NCBI RefSeq assembly: GCF_000340215.1 | Contig: NW_006921536.1 | Coordinates: 4,593,222-4,657,221 of the forward strand | Source of the DNA: Pseudocercospora fijiensis CIRAD86 | Lineage: Eukaryota > Ascomycota > Dothideomycetes > Mycosphaerellales > Mycosphaerellaceae | Length of the DNA: 64,000 nucleotides | Direction: 5' to 3' | Part shown: in pieces, positions 1-12,230 of the stretch | How the letters are laid out: every line of letters starts with the position of its first letter | Position numbering within the stretch: the first letter of the stretch is position 1 | Made by a program: the position numbers and the translations under genes | Notes under the pieces: model-generated | What the model was told of the DNA's origin: nothing | Seen by the model: the letters and a program-made list of their open reading frames with translations, nothing else | Databases searched by the model: none

Positions 1-3000
1 CCTTAGTCGGGAACAAGATAATATACCGTTCGGTATATGCTTTTATCGAAGCGGCTAAGGATTATACTTATATCGTAGGGCAAGAGACGGTTCGTCTTAA
101 CTTCTCCCTTTGCTTTCGAGGGGTAGCGCTTAGTTAGTATTATAGTTACCTTTCTAGCCGTAACCGAGTAAAGCTCCGCGGCGGACACGGTCTAAAGCGC
201 TAGGAACGTTGTCTTAGTAAGAAATAGAAGGTCCCTCCGATAAAGGCGATAGATCTCCTCGATAAGCAACGCTACGACCGGTAGGATATCGCTTTAGGGC
301 GTTTAGTAACGGACTTTATTGTTAAGACGGTACGACTCGCTAAGGATACCGGCGTGCGGAAATCGAACCGGCTCTTAGAAGCTTACCGTCGAATGGACCC
401 GCGCCTCTAATTAAATATAGACGAGCTAAATTGTCGTATAAAGGTCGATAAGTAGGTTACGCACTACGAGAAGCAGGCACTAATCTAGGAGTATATACTT
501 TCGTCCTCGTCTAATCGTCGCTTAGACGCTACGACTAGGAACAATAGCCGCGCTAGTAAGGCTGCCTAGTAGAACCGATACGAAGGGAACGCCTCTTATA
601 CCCTAGCGAGCTTCGCTTTAGTAAGAGCGTCCCCTAACTACCGGAACCGCGATGTCGACCGACCGAACCTACTACGCCTTACTAACGCCTATTAGTAGAA
701 TCGCCTGCCTAACGCCCCTTAGTAGAATCGCCTGCCGCCGGCAGGAAATAGTAAAGGACCGCCGAAGGGTAGTAGCCCTGCCTTCCTCCCGAAAGACCTA
801 AAGCGAGTCGATTCGCGCCTATTTAATCGATAGGATAGAAAGCGCAACGATCGAGCTCGTAAGTAGGCTAACTTTGCCGATAATAGTAAGAGAGTAGGCG
901 ATACCGTAAATAATACTAACTAAGCCGACGACGGCTATCGGGAGGATAGCTAGGAGGATAATAGGAGAACCGACGCAGATAATTATAGCTATTTTAGTAA
1001 CGCCGGAGAAGACGCCGACTACTTTACCGACCCTTACGACTCCGATCCGGGCTTAGGAGCTTACTTTGCGGGCGTAGGCGATCGCTCGCTATTAGCGTTA
1101 AACTCGGTACTATAGGCTAAAGCGTCCCTACTAGCGGCGATTTAACTATTTGCCTCTACAAAGTACGCTTATAAGGTCTATAGGCGGCGATTCAAGTTAG
1201 GCAACCTTCTATACTAGTATGTTCGTAAGGAGTATATAGGGGCGACGACGCCTTCTACTATTATCGAACGCGTATCGGCAAACCTAGAAGTAATTTAGTC
1301 GAAGGCGCCTCTATTAGCTTAGCAAGGTTACGTATTCCGGAATTAGTAATATATAACTTTCCCCCTTCGGTTGTTACTATCCGGTACATCTATATAGGTC
1401 TGCCTAGATACCGGCTATACGCTTACTATTGCGGAAAAAGACTTCGTTTTAAGCTATCGCCCGGACGTAGAGATACGTAAGCTACGCGAACCGATCGAAA
1501 TCGGCGGTATCGCCGGCGCGCATTACTCCGGGGAATACGTCGTATTAGATATATTTGTCCCGGTAGCGAAGACGGACGGTGCAGTCTCCCTAGTGCGAAT
1601 AACTCGTAAGGTTTACCTAGTTCTTAAACTAAAGGCAAAAATCCTAGTCGGTATAGATACGATTACTCTAAAGGGAATAAAGATCGATGTTCCCGTACGG
1701 ACGGTTACCGTAGCTAGTTAGGACAACGCCCGCTTTAAAGTAGCTGTTAAGCGTAAGAAAGGGAAGTCGGTTTAGCGCCCTATAAGGCTAGCGGAGGATG
1801 TAACATTAGCGCCGCGTACGGTCGCCCTCGCGCTAGTTAAGTACGGTAGTAACCTCCCTAAGGGCCGGGATTTCATTCTTAACGCCGGTTTCTTAGTCTA
1901 GCTAACTAGTAATATATAGGGATTGTCGTTATAAGCTCCGCCTTTAGTAACGGCGTATAATTAGGTCGTAGACGCTAATTTTTCTTATATATACATTCGT
2001 AACGATGCGACTACTCTAGTAACGATTCGAGCCGGATAGCTACTCGGTTCGTTAAGTAATAGGACTATTGCTAGGGCCTACTATATCGACGTAGCCGACT
2101 ACGGACTAGTAGGATTGAGTCCTAACGCTTTTACGGCTACGCGGGATATGCTAAATACATAGCGGGAATACCAGCACGCGTTAGGCGTAACGATCTATAG
2201 TAACGATGACTAAGCAGACTAAATTACTATAGCAGTCGAGCGGTACCCGGAGCTCTTTACTAATCGCTAGACGGTCGTTAATATTCCCGAGCACGATTAC
2301 ATGCCTATCCTAACCGTGCTAAATTACCTAGATCTGTTGCCGCCCCTCTATATAATTAACCTAGGCAAGAGGGATCGTAAAGTAGTAGACAAGATGTGTA
2401 ACGACCTATACCGCTAGGGGAAGATATAGTACATAACCGAGCCTACGCCTTTCGGCTTCCTAGTATTTGTCGTATAGAAGCGCGTTACTAACAGTAAAGG
2501 TAGTATAGTTAATAAGCTACGGGCGGTAGTCGATATACGCGCCTTAAATAAGGTAACGATCCCCGACAGCTATTAGATACCGCTTTAGGCGGACCTCTTT
2601 GCACAGTTAGTAGGGTGCTAGTATATTAGTACTATAGACTGCCTAACTTTCTTCTACTAATAGGGCGTAAAGCCGGAGGATCGTTATAAATTAACGATTA
2701 ATACTTATCGTAGCTAGGAATAGTATAAGGTCGCTATTATAGGATATTCGAACAGTGTCCAATTCGTATAGCGGAAGCTAGATCAGATCCTTCGCGACTG
2801 TCGCAGCTTTACGCGGGCTTATATCGACGATATCGTAGTGTTTTCGAAGACGTTGCCTAAGCATCTCGATTATCTAGAAGCGGTCTTCTAGAGATTAGAC
2901 GCCGTAAGGATTAGCATTAGTCCGAAGAAGACTTTCTTAGGCTTCCCCTTTGCGACCCTTTTAGGTTAGTACGTTAGCGGTCTCGGTCTAGCTACGAGTA

Positions 3001-5520
3001 AAGAGAAAATCGCAGCGATTACCTCACTTTAGTTCCCGGAGAACGTATAGAAGCTAGAGCATTATCTCGGTCTAACCAATTAGTTGCGGCAATATATCCT
3101 ATACTACGCGCAGATAGCGGCGCCTCTATAGGCGGAGAAAACACGCTTATTAAAAGGGGCGCTAGTTACCGGCAATAGTCGTCGCCGGCACGTCGCCGTA
3201 ACGACGCTAGGTAAGAACGATTAGTACCGTAACGAGCTAGTTAAAGCGTTTCGCTTATTACAATCGATGTTCTACGAGCCCTCCTTCCTATACTATTTCG
3301 ACCCTAACCGTCGCTTATACGCTAATATAGATTCCTTAAAAGAGTTTAGCTATAGCGCGGTGCTCTACTATATCGATAGGGACCTAGACCCTATTCTATC
3401 TAAGGGAAAGGCGTAGTTGTTTCCTTACTACAAGGTTTAGCCTATTTTGTTCTTAAGCTAAGGCCTAACTTAGGCAGAGACACAATATTAGCCGATAGAG
3501 CTCGAATACTCGGGAATCGTATAGATAGTAAAGAAGGTAGGCTATTTAATATATGCTTTATCGAGGCCGACGACTATCTTTATAGACTACTATGCCGCGG
3601 TCGGTCTTACTAACTCGGTGTCGATAACTACGACTACCGATATAGGCAAGTAGAACCTAAAGTTAGTAAGGGCATCGATGTTCCTTTCCTAATATCGAGT
3701 TAATATAGTTTACCGCCCTAGGCGGATACACCTAGTTCTAGACGCCCTTAGTCGACTTCTAGGGGATACGGAGTCGCCTAAGTTAATACCGGACGAGGAG
3801 AACTTAGACCCGCTCTCTTACTATGCCGACGTAACGCCCTCTTCGGCCGATCTAGAGGAAGTAGCCTACTTCTATACGATGTTAGTAGAGCTAGATCCGG
3901 ATTTCCGACGTCGGTTAAACCGAGCGTACGATAACGACGAACATTAGTCTAGGGTTTTACGACTAGTTCGATAAGCGCAGGCGCGGAATGCTTTAGAGTG
4001 TCTCTATTCGGAGGGAGCTAATATACCTTCGGTAACGAAAACGCTAGTTCGATATAAGGGTAGTAAAAACCCGGACCTATTCGTAGGTAATAAGTTTAAT
4101 AGTCCGCTAAGTATTCGATTCTTCGAGAGGGACGGCCTCTTATATTTCTGTAACTAATCTTTAGGGCGCGAGCGGCTCTATATCTCTCGAGCCTTAATAG
4201 GCGAGATCTTCGAGTAGGCTTACGATAACCGTTGCTACTAAGGCTTTTAGCGCGTCTTCGACCGCATTTAAGCTTCCTTCTTTATATATCGACTTGCTCG
4301 CTACCTCCGCCTCTATTTAGATTATTGTTACTAGTGTCTCCTTTTGCGCATCCCCCGATACGCTCCTTACGGCGAACTTTACCCGATCTAGAATGCGGAG
4401 GGCCTATACTATACTATAACGATAGATCTCGTAACCGCCTTACCGGTTACGACCGATAGATTTAATACACTATATACGATTACTTATAAGACGTCTAAGC
4501 GGGTAGTAGTCGTCCTAGGCAAAGAGGACTAGAAGGCCTACGACTAGGGTATCGCTCTAATCGATAGGCTTTACTTAATAGATATAAGTATACCGGTAGT
4601 GCTTATCGCTAATCGTAATCCTCGCTAGCTAAGCGACTTCTTTAAGGGCGTTTTCTCGCGCCTACGTACGAAGCTAGCTACGTCTACGGCCTACTACCCT
4701 TAAACCGATAGTCAATCCGAGCGAACTAACTAAACGGTCGAGACGGCGATTCGTTACTAGTTAGCGGATTATCCTAGCGAGGATTAGACGACGTTTATCC
4801 TATAGCTATAGGCTACGCTTAATAACTCCCGTAATACGACTACCGGTTAGTCGCCGAACGAGGTTACTACGGGCGTAAGGACGAATCTCGACTCGCTCGA
4901 TACACTATACGACTATCCGTATAATAGGGCGGTAGCGCGTAGCCGTATCTAGAAAGAAGTCTAGGACGCGATTGCTTAGGCGAACGTAAAAATAAAAGAA
5001 CGGTATAATAGTAAGTATAAGCCTCTATTCCTTAAGCTAGGTAACCGTATTATGCTTCGCCTATACCGTAGTTACGAAGTGCTAGGTTAGTCGTACAAGT
5101 TTAGCTACTATTTTAAAGAGCCTTTTACGGTTCTCGAGAAGGTCGGACAACTAGCCTACCGTCTCGAGTTGCCGCTATTAATGCGTATCTATCCGGTAAT
5201 ATCGGTTTCGCAATTAGAAAAAGCTCCTAAAGACCTAGACCCTTTTAAGAGAACTGTTAATTACGAGCCCCCGCCCGTCGTAGCTAAGGACGGTCTAGGT
5301 TCTAGCGACGAGGGCGACTCTTACGAAATCGAGCGCTTTCTCGGGCGACGGACCGTCGTCCGAAGAGGCTAGCCCGTTCTCTAATACCTAGTAAAGTAGA
5401 AAGGGTATAGGAGCGCCTATAATGTATAGTATAATATCGACGACTTAACGGGCACGGACGATCTACGTAAAATCTACGATAACGTATACCCTCTAGAGGA
5501 GGCACCGCTATCCCGTACCC
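1..5520 (+). pseudogene. RIP-decayed gag-pol (chromovirus type)
   Basis: Reading through TAG/TAA, a retropepsin DTG lies at 1407-1415, followed by an ILVGIDT-like strand near 1650-1670. RT is recognisable at about 2400-3000 by a PFGFLVF block and YIDDIVVFSKT near 2820-2850. RNase H-like sequence follows to about 3600. Integrase shows TIDLVTALP near 4420 and TAYYPQTDSQSERTNQTVE (Q from a TAG codon) near 4690-4745. The integrase C-terminus is at 5100-5260 and a chromodomain (EIERFLGRR and following) at about 5320-5520. The second catalytic Asp of integrase reads Asn in IANRNPR. Order PR-RT-RH-IN-chromodomain is that of Ty3/gypsy chromoviruses. No intact product is possible. Confidence 0.85.
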
Positions 5521-5599
5521 TCCGTAGGGTAGTAAAGCGGACGAGAGCTCGCTAGCCTTTTTTAGAAGTTGCTAGCTCCGCCGACAAAGGCGAGGCCGG

Positions 5600-8500
5600 A
5601 TAATCCCTCGCGGTTCGTCGTAAATCGATACAACTCCGCGGCGCGACTCCTCCTTCGGAGTTGTAATCCGCCTAGGCGTACCCTTATATCGTTATCGTAA
5701 CTACGTTACTTAGGCAACCGTTATACGTAGACGCGGGCTATCCCTTATTTAGCATCGATCTTTCCGGACGATAAGAGAGCTTTCTATTAATTACCGACGA
5801 CGAATAGGAACGGCCCTTAAGCGCGATAACTGCGTCCGTCGCGGGGAACGTAAAGCAGTAGCTTTTTAGCAAAAATTTCTATAGCACCGATCGCGATATA
5901 AGCGCCTAAACGTTATATTATTCGAGGCGGAGTTATAGCGCGCGTCTCGCCCGCACCGTAAGGCCGATACGCTCGACCTCCTCTAAGGAGCGATAGCTAA
6001 GAAACATCGTAGAAGCGAGGATCGAGACCCTTAGGACACCGCGATAGGGAATAGTAAGATTAACGCTCCTCGCGGGGAACCGCTACTATTAGACGGTCTA
6101 GGATCGGCCGGACAGTCCTTATTTATTACCGGCTCGACGTCTACGCCTAAGCTAGAGACTAAGGCAAGTAATAAGGATATAGTATTAGACACTACGGTTA
6201 GGAATTATACGGCCGCGCCTAAGCTAGAGGACCTAACGGACGAGGCGAATGTAGTATTAGACACTACGGTCGAGAGTCGTACGGCCGCGCCGGAGCTAGA
6301 GAATATAACGGACAAGGAGGATACGGTATTAGACGAAACGGTCGAGAATCGCATAGCCGCGCTAGAGCCTAGGGCTATAACGAGTAGAGAGGATGCAGCC
6401 TCGGACACCCCGATCGAGATTCCTACGCTCGCGGCTAAGCTTAAGAATATAACGAACAGAAAGGATGTAGCGCCTAGCGCTACGGTCGAGATACGTACGG
6501 CTACGCCTAAGCTAGAGGATATAGAGAACTCGATAAAGGATTCGGTAGGTAGAGAAGACGTAATAGCGGATTAGATCGGCGAGTATCGTAGAGAGATAGA
6601 TAACGCTACGCTTAATCCGTAACAAACGCGACTAGAGGAATATAGTATTAACCTAGCGTAGACGTTAGAGAGCTTTACGATCCTCGCTACGGCGGAAGGC
6701 AATCTTCGATAGACCTTTCGTAAGGCGCTATCGCTTATTTCTACTAACGGCAGTTTAAGCACCGGCGAGGTTTAGGCGGTATTAAGCTACGCTACTAAGA
6801 ATAGATATATACGGCCTTTCCTAATGTTTACCGAGGACGGATTAGATATAGAATTGTACTACGCATTAACGGACTCCGGCCGACAACTATTGTAGCGATA
6901 CGTACCGTTGTTCTTAGGCCGTAGTCGCATTAACGATACGCTAATAGCGAGCTTGGTACCGTTACCCCTAGCTAATAATATAGACGGATCCGATTTCGAC
7001 TTACTCGAGGTAATAGCTCGCCCGTAATCGTAGGGGACGCTAGGTAGCGAGTTTAGAACTATATAGCGTTAGACTATTGCTAGCCTATCGATAGTGCTTC
7101 CGAATCTAGACTGTCTGCTCTCTAATATTAGACGATTTTCCTTTCTAAAATATTGCGTACCGGCGGTTATCGCGGTAGTTAATCTAGATTACGTTTTCGA
7201 TAGGAAGTCGTTTATATAGGCGGTTACGGCGCTTACTACGAAGAAGAAATAGTTAGCGGAGCTAGCGAAGGCGTTACTAGGCGAGGGCCGATAGACGGGT
7301 CGAGCGCTCTATAAGGCTATAGCCGACTACTTTATCGATAACGACGACCCCCCGCCGCACTATTTAGGTAAATAGGAGTTTGTTTAGAAGGGTAAAGCGT
7401 TATAGGTCGAGATCCTAGAGGCCGAGAAGCTATAGGACATCGTACCGGGCTTCTTTGCCCTTTACCGAGACGCCGCTGCCTACGCGTCTAGTAGCCCGGC
7501 TAACGGTACGGAAAGCGGCCCGATTGATCCCGTTAGCGCGCAGCCTCTTAATGCGCCTTCGGCTTTAGAATCGGCACTACCGTCGATAATACCTATAAAT
7601 CGACTAGCTTTACTAGAACTACTATCTCCGCTAGCGCGTATACTTCCTAATTTACTACTACTATAGGCACTCGCCTTCCTAACGTAGGCGCCGAGTAACG
7701 GCTCGCTACAAGCGCCCGCACTAGCTCCTCCTAAGCTCCTAGCTACTCCGATTAAGTCGGTTTTTAAGGAACCTCCGGTCCTATCCCCTAAGGAACTCAA
7801 GTTCGAGCGGTAGCGGCTTCGAGGCTAGCGCGCGCGCTAGACTTTAATTAATAAGCGTCTCCTTCGCGCTAACGAGACGCCCGAGCAAGCTACAATCCGG
7901 TAGTACGTAGAGTACGAGGACTATAATAAGAAAGTCGATGCGCTAATCGCCGCTAATCCTATAGAGCGTAACAAGAACAGAGACGTACGCTTTATCTAGG
8001 CCGCGAAGCTCGTACGCAACGCGTACGCTAAGGACGCTAATAGTCGGCTGCCTAATCTTTTTCGCCTACGCCTACGTAAGCGAATAGTCGAACACTATTT
8101 AGTAAGGCTTTAGTATTACCTATATTATCTGTACCTTATAGCTAGCGATCGGCGCTTCTAGATTCTACGCGAATTGCATTAGTATATAGGCAAGCTAGTT
8201 ACCGATTTTAAAAACCTACTCTTTACGCAACCGTACTCCTTTTAAATCGTAAACGACGATCTCGCCCGTAAATACTCTATCTTTAGGACCGACCTCTACT
8301 CGGACGGTTACGATACGTAGTAGGAGATTTACGCGATACGCTTTAGCGAGTACGTAGCGCTTATAACGGCGGGCGAATTAAAGGAGCTTCCTAACCTAGC
8401 TAACCTCGATACGAATTTTCTACTAACTATTACTTTCTACTACGCGAAGTTGCAGTACCGACTTCTAGCAAATATTACCCGCTTACGCGAGAACTTCCTA

Positions 8501-10600
8501 GGCTTAAGTACCTATACTAGCGACTTACGATTCTAGCTAGCGCTATCTCTAATCCGCAATAGAGCCGTCGGTCTTATAGTACGCGCTATCTTGCACTTCC
8601 TATAGACGGTCGACCTCGTATAAGAGTAGTTCTACCGCTTCGTCCTAAAAGAACATCGCGATAGTATTATAGTAGGCGGTTACCCGGTCCTATATAAGCG
8701 TAGCGAGAACGGTAAGGACGTATCCTACCGTAACTACGGTAAGGAATACCTAAAGACGGGCAAGCGACCTGTTAGCGAACACGTCGGAGCGACGAAGTAT
8801 TATAAGATCGACCTAACTACCTACGGCGAAGTCTAATTCTTATAGATAGTAGCTACCGGACGACTCTCGATAGTGCGCCTACCTCTACTAGACTCCTAGC
8901 TTAAGGATTATACAGTTTAGCTACTACTAATCGGCATAGAACTTAGTGCCTAGTCGGCTATATAGCTTTATAAGTAGTACGAGTCGTCCCTTAATTCTAG
9001 TAGTCTGCCCTACCTATACCGTCGCAACCTAGGTCGCCTAGCTATTACCTAGGACGTCGTCGCTTATACCTAGCGGTATATTACGGTCCGCAACGTATAC
9101 ACGCTTCGCGGCGAGGGCTACACCTCCGCCCTCTATACTAATAAGGCGCTTGCGGACACTAAGGCTACTAATACGTCGCGTACGGAATAGTACGCTTAGC
9201 TTACTAGTAGCGGTCGCTACTAGAACGGTACCTATGTAGCTAATAAGGGCAAAGGTATGCCTCTACTACTCCTTAACCGTTAGTGCCTAGTAGACTTCGG
9301 CCTAGTCTGCTAGCTAACATAGATCGATCCGGTATACGCCTTATCTACCTTTATCGCCTATATTTAGGCGCTTAAGGACGGCGCTATCCCTAATAGATTG
9401 CAGCCCGTACTAACGCTACAGTTCTACAATTTGCCGCGTACGGCCGCTACCGATCTAGTCTTCGATCCTTTAGGCGTCTAGGAGCGTATTATATAGGGCA
9501 ATACTATTTTCAAGTACGATAAGATAGTAACGAATGAGAATTACTAGTAGTATAATATCGACTATACTTAGGATCCTATAGGCGCATTCCTAGTGCCGTT
9601 ACCCGACTACTCGCTAGACGAGACCGACCTTACCGACGCGTACCTATTCGGTAAAATTATCCCTCTAGAGCTCGCGACTCGGGCTAAGCCGGTTGCCCCG
9701 CTAACTAAGGCGATCTAGCTAAATTCCTCGCGCGTATTACTATCGACTAAGTTAAACACTCGCTAGAAGCTAACCGCTAGCCCTTTCTTAGCGCCTCGCC
9801 TACCGTCGAAGATGCCGCCGCCGTCTAACCTATTCTCTATGCCTATAAAGGCTCTAGTCGCGGCTTAGCTACTACCGCCTAACAATACGGTTGCGTAGCT
9901 GTAGCATAAGCTCCTATCGCTTCCGACACGCTTGCTACCTCTGCCCGCCCTATAAGAAAACACTATAGGCGCGTATAGATAGTACTAATATAATGCGACG
10001 GCAATTAGTATACGTACGCTTAACTTATAAGCGCTCTACTATATGCGCTAGTCCGAGTTAGTAGCAACCGAGGTATACTAGCTTTAGTAGATACTAGCTA
10101 AGGCACAGATCCGCGAAGCTACTAAGCGCTAGATAGCCTAGTAGTATCGTCTTTCCGCTACGGTCTTAAAGGAGTCCCTTACGCTATCGCTAACCTATCT
10201 CTACTACGATTTCTTGCGCGTCGCGCCGCAATAGGCAATCCCTATACTATACCTAATTAACGAGGACGCTTTTAAGCTACTCGGCGGCGTATAAGGCAAT
10301 ACTACTAAAGATAAGATCGCGAAGCTTAACGTATAGATAGCCGACTACTTCAAGCTATACGGTGCTATACGCGATACCGATACGCTACTATTACTAGGTA
10401 CCGATTTCCCTAATATCCCTATCGATTAGTTAGATCGCGCTACTGCTATAGCGGACGCAGTTAATACCTCGCTATCCGATAACAAGACTATAAAGACCGT
10501 CGCGCCTTAGCCGTAGCTAAAGGCGGTTTAGACTATACTAACTAGCTTACGCGACGCTCTTCGTAACCGTCGTAATAAGTAAGTATAAAACCGACGTAGT
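5600..10600 (+). pseudogene. Long unidentified RIP-decayed reading frame downstream of gypsy pol
   Basis: Plus-strand sequence after the chromodomain can be read over long stretches where the only stops are TAG/TAA, the codons RIP makes from CAG, CAA and TGG. The stretch about 8760-9960 stays in one frame throughout. It includes an acidic repeat domain at 6149-6580. I recognise no domain. It could be an extra ORF of the gypsy element, part of a second element, or a captured gene. Coding potential is an inference from frame coherence only. Confidence 0.45.
6149..6580 (+). repeat. 72-bp tandem repeat (six units) in decayed ORF
   Basis: The anchor AAGCTAGAG (or a close variant) recurs at 6149, 6221, 6293, 6365, 6437 and 6509, every step exactly 72 bp. 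The unit is 24 codons and in frame. It encodes acidic peptides of the type TVExRTAAPKLExIT. Units differ by scattered substitutions but not by indels. Confidence 0.85.
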
Positions 10601-10767
10601 TATTACTAGAGAGATACGATTCTGTACCTAGCATTACCGTTCTAGTATACTGTTTAGGCTTAGCCTTTATGCGACGCTATTACGCTCTTTTGCCTTAAAC
10701 CTTCCTACGGTGCGGCCTATTAAGGACCTTTGTTTTAGGATACTATAGACAGTGCCGACCTTTTTTA

Positions 10768-10968
10768 TAGGGGGGGAGGCTATTACGATATAATACTATT
10801 GCATATACGATAGCAGGCAGCGGTCACTATCGACCGCTGCGGTCGCTATTGCTATTAATAGTAGGACTATTATATAGATAGCTTGCCTCGCGGCACCTTA
10901 GAGAAATTATTAACTTTTGCACCGTATAACCGTTACGATACCTTCGTACTATAACCGTGTGCCTAGCA
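10768..10968 (+). repeat. Probable polypurine tract and 3' LTR of the left gypsy element
   Basis: A G-rich tract ending GGGGGGGAGG (10770-10779) is followed by a segment starting TATTACGATA (10781), which fits a RIP-changed TG start. The segment ends near CCTAGCA at 10968, where the next repeat begins. About 188 bp would be in the range of fungal LTRs. The matching 5' LTR would lie outside the window, so the boundaries are inferred. Confidence 0.5.
10817..10840. repeat. Perfect 9-bp inverted repeat inside the putative LTR
   Basis: GCAGCGGTC at 10817-10825 pairs with GACCGCTGC at 10832-10840 across a 6-base loop. CpG-containing palindromes survive RIP here. Function unknown. Confidence 0.6.
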
Positions 10969-11935
10969 TTAAACATCTTCTACTAGCAGCTCGCGAGTCG
11001 TATTTAGCTATAGCTCCTTCTAAATAGTATATACATCGCGAGACTTAATAATAGCCTTATTCTTAAGCTATTTAAACTACGAGAGGCAATATCCTTCTAA
11101 CTTATCGAACCTAGCTTCTAGTATCTTAATCTTTGCCTCTAGTTTAGTATTCTTTGCCTCTATAGCCTCGACTCGCGCCTATATCGCGGCTAGCTCGCTA
11201 TTTCTATCGTCTTCTTTAACCTCTAAACTAGTAGTATAGTTAGACTTGCCCTTATACTTATAATAAGCGTAGACTCGCTCGCTCTTAGTATTAAGTATAC
11301 AATACTTAAAGTTATTAGAGCGTATATAGTAGTAGCATAGCGCTAGTGCAAGCTTGCTAGAGTCCGTTTCTATAATAATTCTAGTAGCCTTATATTTCCG
11401 CAGTCTGTTTAATACTACCTTCTTCTTATCTAGTATCGCTATCTAATCGAGTAGCTCTTACTATATCTACGCGCTATAATACTAGAAATCGTAGGTATTT
11501 ATAGTCGTAGGGCGTCGAAGTCTAGAGCGAGTTAGTAGCGAGTCTATAGCGATACGCCTCGCGACTTACGATAAATATTCTCCTCCTCCTACTAGTAAGT
11601 ACGCTACTAAAGCTAAAGCTAATACTAAAGCTAATGCTAATACTAATACTAAAGCTAATGCTACTAAAGCTGCGCTAAGAATAAGGTCGCGCGGAATACT
11701 AGTTATAGCGGCTACTACTATCGGTGTCGCTATCGGTATTAGTATCGCTAGAAGAAGAACATTGCGAGGTAAGGCGCGGAAGTAGTATAGCGAGTCTAAG
11801 TAAGGTTTATCGCGACAATAGGCATAGTAAGGTTAGCGAGGAAGGTACAGGAAGAATAGGAAGCGACAATAGGCTTAAGTGAAGCCATTGAGCCTCTGGT
11901 ATGTATAGAGCTCCGTCTACCACGAGCTTAATTGC
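10968..11935 (-). repeat. Dispersed repeat, left (inverted) copy, RIP gradient
   Basis: The reverse complement matches 29480-30485. Shared landmarks are the TAGACGGAGCTCTATACATAC block, the GAGGCAAAGAATACTATA block and the CTAGTAG..ATGTTTA end. The far end is heavily RIP-mutated. The end next to the gene island (about 11820-11935) keeps CpA and TpG sites that are TpA in the other copy, for example TTGTCGCTTCC here against TTATCGCTTCC there. The decayed frame looks coiled-coil rich (EAKIKVLEAKFDKLEG-like). Element type unknown. Confidence 0.75.
11598..11672. repeat. Imperfect hexanucleotide repeat
   Basis: Variants of ACTAAAGCTAAT repeat across this stretch within the left dispersed repeat. 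The other copy has a GCGATA run in the corresponding part (29697-29727), so this segment expands and diverges independently in the two copies. Confidence 0.6.
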
Positions 11936-12230
11936 GGTGGGAAGGTACGTCAGAACGTGCATTTGTCCCACGCGCTGCATGTGAACAAAACCTGTTTGGG
12001 TGGAGTTCAGGAGGAATAGCCACCGCATGGTTCTTGGTGTCTCGCGTTAAGTATTGAGCGTTTCTATTTCCCGTCGACATTTGAGCCCCGTACCTACCTT
12101 CACCACGGCTTCCTCTACCGCGTCTGGTAGAGCTTCTCCCAATCCTCGAAAGCTACAAGTACGAAACTCCGGCCATCCCAATCGATCCGATATAATACGC
12201 GAGATCTCGAGATCTCCGAATAGGGCCGTA

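Larger units (their letters stand above)
1..10968 (+). mobile_element. Ty3/gypsy chromodomain retrotransposon, left end outside window, RIP-mutated
   Basis: Plus-strand remains of gag, aspartic protease, reverse transcriptase, RNase H, integrase and chromodomain run from the window edge to about 5520. A polypurine tract (about 10768-10779) and an LTR-like segment end near 10968. The 5' LTR is not in the window. CpA/TpG is visibly depleted and TpA enriched, so nearly all broken codons are TAG or TAA. That 5600-10968 belongs to the same element is inference from common strand and the PPT/LTR position; a second element could have been joined here. Confidence 0.7.

Noticed and set aside
7480..7800. 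Minus-strand 106-codon open frame
   Set aside because: Lies antisense to the decayed plus-strand frame. Ser/Gly/Ala-rich composition fits reverse translation of RIPed DNA, not a gene.
11956..11957. A lone AGAACGTGCAT box near 11956 as another array member
   Set aside because: No reverse partner 61-64 bp away; single match could be chance.
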